Below are positions 55,578-64,000 of a stretch of DNA of 64,000 nucleotides, in pieces; the first letter of the stretch is position 1; each line of letters opens with the position of its first letter. The position numbers and the translations under genes were made by a program. The stretch covers positions 1 through 64,000 of the forward strand of contig JBGZEX010000083.1 in NCBI GenBank assembly GCA_041846495.1, read 5' to 3'. Under the pieces are notes generated by a model. It was not told the DNA's origin and ran no database searches. It was given only the letters and a program-made list of their open reading frames with translations. Source of the DNA: JBGZEX01 sp041846495 (lineage in GTDB: Bacteria; Bacteroidota; Bacteroidia; Bacteroidales; Marinifilaceae).

Positions 55578-56237
55578 ATGAAAATACATAAAGCCGGATA
55601 TCGGATTATCCTGAAAAGCGGAATCCTGTGGCTGATTTTAAATATATTCTTCGTATACCTGTGCTCGCACAGTGTTTCCCGGATTGTATTTATCTCTATA
55701 TCCACTCTCGTCTACCTCCTCATCATTAACTTTTTCCGTTCCCCTCACAGAAGGATACGCATACAGAACAATACGGTGCTCGCTCCCGCCGACGGGAAAA
55801 TCGTCGTCGTCGAGGAGACACCGGAAAACGAATATTTCAAGGACCGGAGAATACAGGTATCCATATTCATGAACATATTCAACGTGCATATCAACTGGTA
55901 TCCCATCAACGGTATCGTCAAATATTTCAAATACCATAAAGGGAAGTTCTCCGCAGCGTATCTTCCGAAATCTTCGGAAGAAAACGAACGTACGACCATC
56001 GTGATAGAAGGAGAAAACGGATCGGTACTTATGCGGCAGATTGCCGGAGCCGTAGCCAAACGTATCGTAAGCTATGCGGTCATCGGCAATAAAGTTTCGC
56101 AAGACGGACATGCCGGATTTATCAAATTCGGCTCCCGCGTAGATTTATTTCTCCCTCTCGATGCCGAAATAAAAGTCAGAATCGGGGATAAGACCAAAGG
56201 TTCCCAAACCCCAATTGCCGTTTTAAAAAACGAATAA
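55578..56237 (+). CDS. psd: phosphatidylserine decarboxylase (short form)
   Basis: A 219-residue proenzyme with two N-terminal membrane segments (about residues 10-50), [12 protein letters not shown] and [11 protein letters not shown]. The self-cleavage site is FGSRVD (serine near residue 192), which yields the pyruvoyl enzyme. The short length and archaeal-type layout are the form usual in Bacteroidota. It makes phosphatidylethanolamine and follows cdsA by 71 bases. Confidence 0.93.
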   Translation: MKIHKAGYRIILKSGILWLILNIFFVYLCSHSVSRIVFISISTLVYLLIINFFRSPHRRIRIQNNTVLAPADGKIVVVEETPENEYFKDRRIQVSIFMNIFNVHINWYPINGIVKYFKYHKGKFSAAYLPKSSEENERTTIVIEGENGSVLMRQIAGAVAKRIVSYAVIGNKVSQDGHAGFIKFGSRVDLFLPLDAEIKVRIGDKTKGSQTPIAVLKNE

Positions 56238-56238
56238 A

Positions 56239-57054
56239 ATGTCAGTAAACAAAGAAATCAGGAAAATTACGACCCGGGTCCTCTTCGATATGAAGCAAAG
56301 GGGAGAAAAAATAAGCATGCTCACCGCTTACGACTATTCCATGGCACGAATCGTGGATCAAGCCGGCATCGATGTCATATTGGTAGGCGACTCGGCTGCA
56401 AACGTCATGGCCGGATACGAAACCACCCTGCCCATAACTTTAGACCAAATGATTTACCATGCCACGTCGGTGGTAAAAGCCGTAAACCGGGCGCTCGTCG
56501 TGGTGGACATGCCGTTCGGAAGCTATCAGGGCAATAGTAAAGAGGCCCTGTGTTCCGCCATCCGCATTATGAAAGAAACGGAAGCCGACGCCATAAAGAT
56601 GGAGGGAGGAGAGGAAATACTCGACTCCATCGACAGAATCCTTTGTGCGGGCATTCCGATTATGGGACATCTCGGCCTCACTCCTCAAAGCATCCATAAA
56701 TTCGGCACCTATACGGTACGGGCCAAAGAAAAAGAGGAAGCGGAAAAACTCATTCAGGATGCCCTTCTCCTCGAAAAGGCGGGATGTTTCGCCCTCGTTC
56801 TCGAAAAAATACCGGCAGAACTCGCCGCCCGGGTAGCCGCCCGGGTGCGTATTCCCGTCATCGGCATAGGTGCCGGAGCAAAAGTGGACGGACAGGTGCT
56901 GGTACTTCACGATATGCTGGGCATCATCAACGACTTCTCCCCCCGTTTTTTGCGCAGATACGCCAATCTTTACGAGGATATGTCGGAAGCGGTACGCAAT
57001 TATATACACGACGTGAAAACCTTGGATTTTCCCAACGAAAAAGAACAATACTGA
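56239..57054 (+). CDS. panB: 3-methyl-2-oxobutanoate hydroxymethyltransferase
   Basis: A 271-residue enzyme for the first committed step of pantothenate synthesis. [56 protein letters not shown] and the catalytic-glutamate region [10 protein letters not shown] match PanB. It starts 1 base after psd and ends 2 bases before the pseudouridine synthase gene. Confidence 0.96.
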   Translation: MSVNKEIRKITTRVLFDMKQRGEKISMLTAYDYSMARIVDQAGIDVILVGDSAANVMAGYETTLPITLDQMIYHATSVVKAVNRALVVVDMPFGSYQGNSKEALCSAIRIMKETEADAIKMEGGEEILDSIDRILCAGIPIMGHLGLTPQSIHKFGTYTVRAKEKEEAEKLIQDALLLEKAGCFALVLEKIPAELAARVAARVRIPVIGIGAGAKVDGQVLVLHDMLGIINDFSPRFLRRYANLYEDMSEAVRNYIHDVKTLDFPNEKEQY

Positions 57055-57056
57055 AT

Positions 57057-57743
57057 ATGGAAATCATTTACGAAGATAATCACATCATCGCCGTAAACAA
57101 AGCGGTTTCCGACATCGTACAGGGAGATAAAAGCGGCGACATCCCCTTAAGCGAGAAAGTCAAGGAATACATTAAAAAGAAATACCGCAAACCGGGAGCC
57201 GTTTATTTGGGTATTCCCCACCGTATAGACCGGCCGGTGAGCGGAGTCGTTATCTTTGCCCGCACCTCCAAGGCTTTGGAACGGCTGAACCGCATGTTTC
57301 AGGAAGAGGGAAAGGAAATCCGGAAAATTTACTGGGCCATTACGGCCGAACTCCCTCCCAAAGAGCAGGATACCCTCACCCATTATCTCGTAAGAGATAC
57401 GGCGAAGAACAAATCTTTTGCCTATAACAATCCAAAAGGAGCTGCCAAGAAAGCCGTATTGGACTACCGGGTGGTGGGCCATTCGGACAAATACTTTTTC
57501 ATAGAAATAAAACTGCATACCGGACGCCACCATCAAATCAGATGTCAATTGGCAAAAATAGGATGTCCCATAAAAGGAGATCTCAAATACGGGTTTCCGC
57601 GTTCCAACGAAAACGGAGGCATATCCCTCCATGCCCGCAGCATCTCTTTTATTCATCCGGTAAGCCGACAACCGATTACGATTACGGCCGATATCCCTCC
57701 CAAAGACAACCTTTGGAAACTCTTCGAAGAATCCCAGGCATAG
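57057..57743 (+). CDS. RluA family pseudouridine synthase
   Basis: A 228-residue enzyme from the ATG at 57057; a longer frame reaches back into panB but is antigenic to it in frame and is not the start. The catalytic motif is HRIDRPVSGVVIFARTSKAL with the invariant aspartate. LHTGRHHQIRCQLAKIGCPIKGD, the RluA C-terminal signature, is also present. There is no S4 domain. The RNA target (rRNA or tRNA) cannot be decided from sequence. It follows panB by 2 bases. Confidence 0.92.
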   Translation: MEIIYEDNHIIAVNKAVSDIVQGDKSGDIPLSEKVKEYIKKKYRKPGAVYLGIPHRIDRPVSGVVIFARTSKALERLNRMFQEEGKEIRKIYWAITAELPPKEQDTLTHYLVRDTAKNKSFAYNNPKGAAKKAVLDYRVVGHSDKYFFIEIKLHTGRHHQIRCQLAKIGCPIKGDLKYGFPRSNENGGISLHARSISFIHPVSRQPITITADIPPKDNLWKLFEESQA

Positions 57744-57781
57744 GGGACGGCATCATCGAATCGAGCGGGAACACGGTCATT

Positions 57782-58111
57782 TTATTCGGGCACATAGATG
57801 ATTTCGCCGTTTTCCAACTGATAGGCCACCCCCACTTTTTTCCCTTTTTTCCCTTCTCCCCGGGTTTGATTTTCGGAAGGTTTGTATTTGGTGATTTTCT
57901 CTCCTTCTTTTACGATAATCTCCATATTCGATTTTCCGGGATTCTTCACTACGGTAAAATCCTCTTTGGAAAATATTTCCGTCATATTGAATTTGGTCAC
58001 CATGGCCACCATAAGAGCCAGAGCGAATACCATAGCCACGTCGAAAAGATTCGACAAAAGGGACATGGGATCGTGATCCTCCCCAACACTCCGTCTACGC
58101 CTTCTTCCCAT
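57782..58111 (-). CDS. hmuV: DUF2149 protein of the heme-utilisation operon (HmuV-like)
   Basis: A 109-residue protein with one N-terminal membrane segment (SNLFDVAMVFALALMVAMVT) and a short periplasmic domain. SVGEDHDPMSLLSNLFDVAM matches DUF2149. This resembles the ExbD-like partner of the ExbB-like gene upstream, overlapping it by 17 bases. The gene order hmuS-T-U-V is that of the heme operon of Porphyromonas and Bacteroides. The symbol rests on synteny. Confidence 0.8.
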   Translation of the reverse strand: MGRRRRRSVGEDHDPMSLLSNLFDVAMVFALALMVAMVTKFNMTEIFSKEDFTVVKNPGKSNMEIIVKEGEKITKYKPSENQTRGEGKKGKKVGVAYQLENGEIIYVPE

Positions 58112-58709
58112 ACCCCGTTTCCTCCTCTATAAGTTCGGTAATATAATCCAGACGGGACATATCCCTTGCATTCCAGCGCTGACGGATATGAAGAGCCACA
58201 AAGCCCACGCCGCCGCAAAACAAACCGATAACGGTAGTCGCAAAAGCCACCTGCATATTATGAGCCATGGAGGCGATATCCCCCGAAGACAAACCCACTA
58301 AAGCCGGCCCCATCGGAATCAAAGTCCCCATAAGCCCCAAAATCGGTCCGAATTTGGTCAAGATCTTCGGACTGCTCAAATCCTTGTCCAAACTTATTTC
58401 GTATTCCGACACCATAAAATTGATTTTAGCCATTCCTATGCCGGGTTCGACGATATGCCGAACGAGTTCTACAAAATTTCCCAAATCCTTACCCTCCTTC
58501 AATTCTTCCATCAATTGTCCCAACCTACTAAAATCCAACTCTTTAAACACAGGCCTTATCTTATGCTCCACCTTACGGCGCTGAATATACTGGGCATAAA
58601 AACCGCCCAACAAAAAAACGGACTTCAAAAAAAGGAAAATCAAACCCACAATCACAGGCGCCAAAAATCCGTTCGATATCCAAAACAACACATTCGAAAT
58701 ATTCTCCAT
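58095..58709 (-). CDS. hmuU: MotA/TolQ/ExbB proton channel family protein (HmuU-like)
   Basis: A 204-residue polytopic membrane protein. A first span (PVIVGLIFLFLKSVFLLGGF) and the ExbB-type pair FGPILGLMGTLIPMGPAL and FATTVIGLFCGGVGFVAL are typical of proton-driven energisers of outer-membrane processes. It probably works with the DUF2149 protein to power the HmuS system or a TonB-dependent heme receptor. It overlaps hmuT by one base and hmuV by 17. Confidence 0.85.
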   Translation of the reverse strand: MENISNVLFWISNGFLAPVIVGLIFLFLKSVFLLGGFYAQYIQRRKVEHKIRPVFKELDFSRLGQLMEELKEGKDLGNFVELVRHIVEPGIGMAKINFMVSEYEISLDKDLSSPKILTKFGPILGLMGTLIPMGPALVGLSSGDIASMAHNMQVAFATTVIGLFCGGVGFVALHIRQRWNARDMSRLDYITELIEEETGYGKKA

Positions 58710-59401
58710 TATCGTTTAAATTTTATATGATACATAAATTGTTTTCCATAACGCGTCCACAAATACCCCGTAACTCCCAATATCGCAATACCCGCCGCCA
58801 CACCGGCCAAACTCCTCCAGTCGAAAGCTTCCCCCACCCGGGTATAAATCGTAGTGGAAGGATGGAAAATCGTCGTACACAAAGAAAGTGCGGCGATAAA
58901 CAAAGAAAGCAGAAATATCAATTCGAGTCCGGATTCCTTATCGGGAAACAACAGCCTGTAAATCCGGGGAAACAACAGAAAAAGCAGGAAAGTGCCCCCG
59001 GCAAACAATCCGGTAATCAATCCGAAATCCAAACCTCCCGATGCGAAAAATAAATTCATATGCAAATAATAGAGCGTAGGAAATATCAGAAGCGAAGGAA
59101 AATAACCCAATATCTTCTTACGTATCCTCCGGCCGGGATAAGCGACGGCCGAGGCGAAGAAAAAGGTGAAAACCACATCCCCCATCACGACGAGCGACAG
59201 ATTGAGAGCCGCATCCTTCGCAGACATCATCTCCTCGAACACTAATTTATTTCCGCCCAAAGCATAAGAATGTTCGAGCACTATCGCCGCTCCCGTAAGT
59301 AAAGCGAATGAATAACGACACAGGCGGGAAGGAATAAGGCTGATCTCCAGCAATTCCCTCAAAAAAACAAATACGGCCAATAAAAAGAGAATATTATCCA
59401 T
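58709..59401 (-). CDS. hmuT: DUF2162-type membrane protein (HmuT-like)
   Basis: A 230-residue protein with about six or seven hydrophobic segments (ILFLLAVFVFLRELLEISLI; LNLSLVVMGDVVFTFFFAS; LITGLFAGGTFLLFLLFP). It resembles the DUF2162 transporter family found in heme operons. It overlaps the hmuS end by 8 bases and the hmuU start by 1 base, so the four genes are tightly coupled. The transported species is unknown. Confidence 0.75.
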   Translation of the reverse strand: MDNILFLLAVFVFLRELLEISLIPSRLCRYSFALLTGAAIVLEHSYALGGNKLVFEEMMSAKDAALNLSLVVMGDVVFTFFFASAVAYPGRRIRKKILGYFPSLLIFPTLYYLHMNLFFASGGLDFGLITGLFAGGTFLLFLLFPRIYRLLFPDKESGLELIFLLSLFIAALSLCTTIFHPSTTIYTRVGEAFDWRSLAGVAAGIAILGVTGYLWTRYGKQFMYHIKFKR

Positions 59402-62400
59402 TTTTCCCGTTTTTCCGCATATAATACAACATAAGCACCAAGGCTACGAATACGGCGAACACGCCCAAAGCTATTTTCGAAGAATAAAAGGGACGAGAGG
59501 CCTTTTTAAGGGCATTCTTCTCCTCTTTCTTCAAAACCACATTATCTTTTTTGCCCTCGACATTATCGGGCTTCCTCACCTCATCCAATTTCTTCCGGTA
59601 TTCGCTCACCTCTCCGGAATCCATATGTTTCCGCATAAAATCGGCCAATTTCGCATTATCGCAGGTAAAACCGTTGCAGGCGGCCCCGTGCGTCTTTACG
59701 ACTTCCGCATGAAGCCGGGCAATCGTCCGGAGCTGGGTTTCCGAAGCCTTCCAATAGCCTTTCCTTGCGGTTTCCATCATAACGGCCGTAATCTCCTGAA
59801 TGGCGGCGGGGCTTTCTCTTTCGAAAAACCGCCTCAGCCCCAAACGAAAATCGTCTTCTATATACACCTTATAAATGTCATTCCACATTTCGCCATGTAT
59901 GGCATCGGGTTTCATCACATTCCACCCGTAAGTATTCCGGACGGTCTCGGCGAATACCGAAGCGGACGAGGCTCCTCCCTTCACCAGTTCCCTGATGTAT
60001 GCAGGATTCAACAAAGTGGTCCGCGCTTCTACGCCTATGGCGGTATTCAACTTCTGCACCCTCGAATGCGAACGGTTACGCAAATCGTTGAAATAGCCTT
60101 CCGGATCCTTTCCGGTCACGTTGCGGACGGCAAGACTCATACCTCCCATAAATTCGTATACGTGATCCAGACTCAGAGCCCCCCAATTATTGCTTTGACG
60201 AGGTTGAACCACCACCTCCGTATTCTGCATGGCAGCTTCGAAAACCCCCGTCCTGAAATCCCCCCAACGGTCGGCATTTCCGTAAAAAGCACCCATATTA
60301 TTCAAATAGACCTCGGCAATCTCTTTTTCTTTTTCCCAACGGTCGCCGCTTTCCACCATGGAATTGATTCCGGTTCCGTACATTCCGTTAAGCCCTCCGA
60401 ACACTCTCGTTACAGACAACTCCCGAGCATCTTCGGGGGATAATCCCTTCCCGAGCAGTACTTTTTCCGCATCCGCCACCCCCTTAGCCACGTAGTTCTC
60501 TCCTCCGTCGCCGGCCTTAGCCGCCAACATCACGGCTTTATGGATAAGAGCCAGACGCGATGCGGCCAAATCCCGGAATTGCCCGGAAGTCTGTACCAAT
60601 ACGTCTATACGCGGCCGCCCCAAGCGCTCCATCGGTATCAAACGTACGTCCAATACCCGGTTGAACATATCCCGAACCGGTTCCACTCCGAGCAAATAGA
60701 GGATTTCCGCAATCGTAGTTCCCTCGCTCTCGACAAAACTTCCCGACCATAGGGAAAAACTGACTTTGACGGGCATCTTCCCTCCGTGGGATTCCTTATA
60801 AGCGGCTATCATATCTTCGGCCAATTTTACCCCGTTATCCCATGCCTTGAGCGAAGGAGTAGCCTCGGCATTCACCGAATATATATTCCTCCCCGAAGGC
60901 AAAGTGCGCGGATTGGCTGCATAATCCCCTCCGGACGTAGGTGCAACGTAACCTCCGTTCAAAGCATTCAACAAAGCTTTCAGTTCCGCCTCGGGAGAAA
61001 TACGCAACCGTTCCCCGTAATACGTCAAATTCAAGGCGGCTTCTCTCAAATCGGATACGGCATCCGCAAAAGCCCTTACTTCCGGACTTGATTTCCGTTC
61101 CGTTTCGGGCACGGGAGCCGCTGCGGTTTCCGAAGTTTCCGGACGCCGGCCGATTTTAGGAATCCACGAAGGATGCTTACGCACTTTCTTACCGGCGGGC
61201 AAAGCTTTCAGCATATCTCCCAGCATTCGATTCATATCCGGAGACGATATCATACGTATGGAATCCGCCCTTCTCAAATCGTTTTCCGTAATTCCCCATT
61301 TCCGCAACAACGGATAAGGATCGGTTTTCCCCGCACGAAGATAGGATTTTATCAAAGCAGCCACCGGTTTTTTATAGGCAGAAGAAAGAAAGGCCTGATT
61401 TCCCATTTCTTTTTCCGTAATCCTGCCTTTCAACAAATCGATTCGGGCAAGCGAATAGGCTATTGCATCGGCACTCATCAACTCCACGGAAGAGCGTATT
61501 TTGTCTTCGGCATAGGGAAGCCCCCATGTATAAAGCCCGCCCGTTATCTTGGAGGTCACCACCTCCTCGGCAAAGTTCTGGATCTCCTCGGCTTCGCTGC
61601 GAGAGTAAGGTCTACCGGAAACCGAATCCAATCTCAAATCTTTATCGAATCCGGATTTCAACACAATCTCCCGGATTTCGGCGGAAAGCGCCGCATCCTC
61701 TTTTTCCGCACTCAAATAATCTCCGAGTTTCTCCAAAAGCCGGTCCGTAGTTTTCCTCAAATCGGAAGGGATAAAAGGAGGCGTAAGATGAGATACGGTA
61801 ACGCCGTAGGAACGGCGTTTGGCTATCATAGCCTCTCCCACATCTCCGAGACTGTAAGGATAAATATGCGGCAAGGGGGTCGTCAAACGGTCCGTCCAGT
61901 CGTAAGCGGACAGGCCTATCTGCTTTCCGGGAATGAATTCGAGAGAACCGTGGGTCCCGAAATGCAGAAGGACATCGGCCTTAAAATCGTTTTGCACCCA
62001 TAAATAAGAAGCGATATAACTATGAGGAGGCATGGGATTGGCTCCGTGAACGGCGGCAAAGGAATTGCTCCCCGTCCCCTGAATCGGCTGGGGTAGAAGC
62101 ACGATATTCCCGAAATCCACCTTGGGAACGCCTATATAAGCCCGTCCTCCCTTTTCCGCACGCATATAGTTTCCGGGAGGATTGCCGTGAATACGTATAA
62201 GCTCCTCGTAAACCGAAGGCATCAATTTCTCCTTAAGCCAACGATCGTAATCCTCCGCATCCACGAGAGCCGGGTAGTCCGACTCCATATAATTGCGGAT
62301 ACTCCCTTCGGCATAGCTCCCGAAAAGCGGACCGGACTTCATGACATAAGTCTCGAAATCCTTAAGGTTATCCGGAAGATTTTTCACCGTATACCCCTCT

Positions 62401-63581
62401 TTCTTCAAACGTTTGAGAATGTTGTAAAGCGAAGGAATAACTTCCGTACCCCATGCGACCAAAGGACCCGTCCCCGCCCCTTTATAATAATATATGGCCA
62501 GTCTCTTATCCTTATTCGGCATTCCCCTCAATTTCATGTAATTGGCCACCGTCTGCGTAAAATCCGCCAATTTCCCGGGGATGGGTTTGAATTCGTAAAT
62601 ACCGTTTTCTTCGAACTGGGCGATAAGCGCCATAGGAAGAACGGCCCCGTCCGATTCGGGCATAGTTACCGTTTGAGAAAGAAAACCTCCGCTCATTCCT
62701 CTTTTGTCCGCCAACCAGGCTTCATGGGTATTATTGATTGTCAAAGGGGCGAATAAAGGGATATTCTCTTTTTCCAGCCACTCCGCCGCCGCATCGGCAT
62801 AGCCCATGGCAAGACGTCCGTGGGCGAGATAAACTACGGCATCCGGACTCACCTCCTTCAGAAGCTCCAACCGTCTTCCTATCCCGTAGATCGGATAAAG
62901 ATTGAAACCTCTTTTCTCCAAATTCATAATCAAAGAATCCAGATAATCCTTATCCGAAGTAAAAGGATTGGCTATCATATTAGCTACCAAAGCTATCTTC
63001 GGGGCATTTTCCTTATAAAATCCGCTCCCCTTATAATAGCTCTCATACTCGGCCAAAGATTCGTAGGCCCTCTCGCCTCCCATATGGAAAAAGGCATCGT
63101 CGGCAATACGGATAAGGGGAGCTATATCTCCGGCATCCTTTCCTTTCAATTCCTTACGGATATAATTGAAAAGCGAACGATAGTTAATCGTACCTCCGTT
63201 GGATGCATAATCCACGAGAGCCCGGGCATGAAGGGAATCGAGATTGGAAATATTATTGCGCGGATCCGTAGCTCCTATGACGACAAAAGGCGTCTTCTCC
63301 GCATCGAGCGAATGCAGAAAATTCCGTTCTTCATCGCCTATACGCAATCCCATACCGAAAATAAGAGCGGCATCCGATTTTTTTATACGTCTTATATCCT
63401 CCGCCCCGTAAATTCCGAACTTTATCTTACTCCCATCCGTAGATTTCACCATACGGGCTATTTGAAACTGTGGAAAATTAACGAGAGCGACTTCCGTTTT
63501 CCGACCCGTAAGATAAAATACACCTCCAAAAACGCTTAAAACGACTATGGAAATAATAAAAATACCCTTCTTCAATTTCAT
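59394..63581 (-). CDS. hmuS: CobN-like heme-utilisation protein HmuS
   Basis: A 1395-residue protein counted from the ATG at 63581 (63593 also possible). The N-terminal membrane anchor (FIISIVVLSVFGGVFYL) is followed by a full-length CobN/Mg-chelatase H domain; HFGTHGSLEFIPGKQIGLSA is the metal-insertase signature. A C-terminal anchor (IALGVFAVFVALVLMLYYM) comes last. Both ends are anchored, so the body is probably periplasmic. In this order with DUF2162, ExbB and DUF2149 it is HmuS, linked to removing iron from heme, not to cobalt insertion. No hmuY or hmuR is in the window. Confidence 0.87.
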   Translation of the reverse strand: MKLKKGIFIISIVVLSVFGGVFYLTGRKTEVALVNFPQFQIARMVKSTDGSKIKFGIYGAEDIRRIKKSDAALIFGMGLRIGDEERNFLHSLDAEKTPFVVIGATDPRNNISNLDSLHARALVDYASNGGTINYRSLFNYIRKELKGKDAGDIAPLIRIADDAFFHMGGERAYESLAEYESYYKGSGFYKENAPKIALVANMIANPFTSDKDYLDSLIMNLEKRGFNLYPIYGIGRRLELLKEVSPDAVVYLAHGRLAMGYADAAAEWLEKENIPLFAPLTINNTHEAWLADKRGMSGGFLSQTVTMPESDGAVLPMALIAQFEENGIYEFKPIPGKLADFTQTVANYMKLRGMPNKDKRLAIYYYKGAGTGPLVAWGTEVIPSLYNILKRLKKEGYTVKNLPDNLKDFETYVMKSGPLFGSYAEGSIRNYMESDYPALVDAEDYDRWLKEKLMPSVYEELIRIHGNPPGNYMRAEKGGRAYIGVPKVDFGNIVLLPQPIQGTGSNSFAAVHGANPMPPHSYIASYLWVQNDFKADVLLHFGTHGSLEFIPGKQIGLSAYDWTDRLTTPLPHIYPYSLGDVGEAMIAKRRSYGVTVSHLTPPFIPSDLRKTTDRLLEKLGDYLSAEKEDAALSAEIREIVLKSGFDKDLRLDSVSGRPYSRSEAEEIQNFAEEVVTSKITGGLYTWGLPYAEDKIRSSVELMSADAIAYSLARIDLLKGRITEKEMGNQAFLSSAYKKPVAALIKSYLRAGKTDPYPLLRKWGITENDLRRADSIRMISSPDMNRMLGDMLKALPAGKKVRKHPSWIPKIGRRPETSETAAAPVPETERKSSPEVRAFADAVSDLREAALNLTYYGERLRISPEAELKALLNALNGGYVAPTSGGDYAANPRTLPSGRNIYSVNAEATPSLKAWDNGVKLAEDMIAAYKESHGGKMPVKVSFSLWSGSFVESEGTTIAEILYLLGVEPVRDMFNRVLDVRLIPMERLGRPRIDVLVQTSGQFRDLAASRLALIHKAVMLAAKAGDGGENYVAKGVADAEKVLLGKGLSPEDARELSVTRVFGGLNGMYGTGINSMVESGDRWEKEKEIAEVYLNNMGAFYGNADRWGDFRTGVFEAAMQNTEVVVQPRQSNNWGALSLDHVYEFMGGMSLAVRNVTGKDPEGYFNDLRNRSHSRVQKLNTAIGVEARTTLLNPAYIRELVKGGASSASVFAETVRNTYGWNVMKPDAIHGEMWNDIYKVYIEDDFRLGLRRFFERESPAAIQEITAVMMETARKGYWKASETQLRTIARLHAEVVKTHGAACNGFTCDNAKLADFMRKHMDSGEVSEYRKKLDEVRKPDNVEGKKDNVVLKKEEKNALKKASRPFYSSKIALGVFAVFVALVLMLYYMRKNGKNG

Positions 63582-63595
63582 AAAATACAGCATAT

Positions 63596-63613
63596 CGGAG
63601 GCTGCGGCCTCCG
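63596..63613 (-). promoter_or_regulatory. GC-rich hairpin in the hmuS leader
   Basis: CGGAGGC-TGCG-GCCTCCG forms a perfect 7-bp stem with a 4-base loop, 15 bases before the hmuS ATG. In the mRNA it could affect ribosome loading. No poly-T follows, so it is not a terminator. Confidence 0.45.
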
Positions 63614-63657
63614 GGATTAAATAACTTACAAAGGTGATACCTTGAGATAAAAATATC

Positions 63658-63677
63658 AATCCCCTAAACTGGGGATT
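63658..63677. promoter_or_regulatory. dyad AATCCCC-N6-GGGGATT upstream of hmuS
   Basis: Perfect inverted repeat with 7-base arms and a 6-base spacer. Repeated 113 bases away with the same spacer. The pair suggests operator sites for a regulator; a small bidirectional terminator is an alternative, since T6 follows this copy. Confidence 0.45.
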
Positions 63678-63770
63678 TTTTAGCGGAAACAATTGATCGA
63701 AAATCCCGGACACCAGGAGCCTATACGCCGTATTTCAAATATCGACACCTTATCGCACATCCCCGCCGAC

Positions 63771-63788
63771 ATCCCCACAAATGGGGAT
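63771..63788. promoter_or_regulatory. second dyad ATCCCC-N6-GGGGAT upstream of hmuS
   Basis: Perfect inverted repeat with 6-base arms and the same spacer length as the copy at 63658-63677. It lies midway between hmuS and the divergent ORF at 63923. Confidence 0.45.
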
Positions 63789-63922
63789 AAAAATATTTTA
63801 AAACCGAAAATCTTCCGCTCCCGACAAAATCAAAAACTTGTCCCGCTGCAACTTTACACAATCCCGAATATGCCTTAACCGGATACAAAATCATTCCGTT
63901 TCTTCAATATTGCCGTAAATTT

Positions 63923-64000
63923 ATGAAAGAACAAGGTAAACGAGCGGAAACCGTAGAATTTTTCCAAATATATGCGCATGCGTCTCATAGCCCTGTATTT
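63923..64000 (+). CDS. start of a divergent ORF, truncated by the window edge
   Basis: ATG at 63923 followed by 25 sense codons to the last base (MKEQGKRAETVEFFQIYAHA region). Too short to assign a family. Its position opposite hmuS across the paired dyads would suit a regulator gene, but this is only inferred, and a chance ORF is possible. Confidence 0.35.
   Translation, partial: MKEQGKRAETVEFFQIYAHASHSPVF

Larger units (their letters stand above)
63582..63922. other. 341-base intergenic region upstream of hmuS
   Basis: Contains a GC-rich hairpin directly before hmuS (63596-63613), a weak promoter-like CACCTTTG on the minus strand (63629-63636), and two dyads of the form ATCCCC-N6-GGGGAT (63658-63677, 63771-63788). 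No full-length gene is visible. At the right end a plus-strand ORF begins, making this a divergent control region. Confidence 0.6.

Noticed and set aside
59394..63581. Cobaltochelatase CobN for vitamin B12 synthesis
   Set aside because: There are no cob/cbi genes around it, both ends carry membrane anchors, and the overlapping DUF2162, ExbB-like and DUF2149 genes are the HmuTUV set of heme operons.
1..64000. CRISPR arrays, insertion sequences, integrated elements or attachment sites
   Set aside because: No regularly spaced repeats, transposase motifs, integrase genes or duplicated tRNA ends were seen. The single tRNA-Leu is intact with no adjacent foreign genes.

Overview
The window is chromosomal DNA from an anaerobic member of the Bacteroidota, most likely order Bacteroidales. 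Many genes start just downstream of a TAnnTTTG box, the -7 element of the Bacteroidota primary sigma factor, and Shine-Dalgarno sequences are weak or absent. Lineage-typical families are present (Porin_10-type outer-membrane protein, DUF4954, DUF5606, DUF1573, HmuSTUV). HydG and MeaB fit an anaerobe that uses hydrogenase and methylmalonyl-CoA chemistry. Almost all the DNA is coding. I see no insertion sequence, integrase, phage gene or CRISPR array.

Layout. 1-3.5 kb: a TetR repressor, a small unassigned ORF and two half ABC exporters on the minus strand (the second runs off the left edge), with matching palindromes before the tetR gene and before the exporters. 3.6-10.5 kb: yitT and glnS (minus), then a porin-like protein, an MltF-like transglycosylase and an unassigned protein (plus). 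10.5-20 kb: a tightly packed minus-strand run sufB-C-D-S-E-DUF59-queG-hydG-RIC-luxR, which looks like one transcription unit for making, using and repairing iron-sulfur clusters. 20-21.8 kb: thiL and an unassigned gene. 21.8-26.1 kb: a compact five-gene minus-strand operon encoding an HprK-like kinase, a SipW-like S24/S26 peptidase, a PqqD-like protein, a nucleotidyltransferase and an ABC exporter. This is the best candidate here for an undescribed system, probably peptide modification and export. 26.3-29.9 kb: DUF4954, meaB and a lone HSDR_N protein.

29.9-42.4 kb: housekeeping genes. These are queA; amn-DUF1573-yajC-ybbR-coaE; DUF5606-trmN6; a short transcript candidate ending in a strong hairpin; a ROK kinase and ispD; the folA-thyA-methyltransferase-M16 protease group; and trigger factor. 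42.4-52 kb: tRNA-Leu(UAG), a small barrel protein, lptB and kdsD, recQ and a flavin reductase, and the lysS-gpsA-GNAT group. 52-57.7 kb: rsfS-ftsH-DUF2007-cdsA-psd-panB-rluA, all plus strand and nearly contiguous, joining protein quality control to phospholipid and pantothenate synthesis. 57.8-63.6 kb: hmuS-T-U-V, a heme-utilisation operon built around a large CobN-like protein, with paired ATCCCC-N6-GGGGAT dyads upstream and the start of a divergent ORF at the right edge.

Functional names rest on motif recognition by eye. Spacing and overlaps come from the sequence. Operon membership and regulation are inferred.
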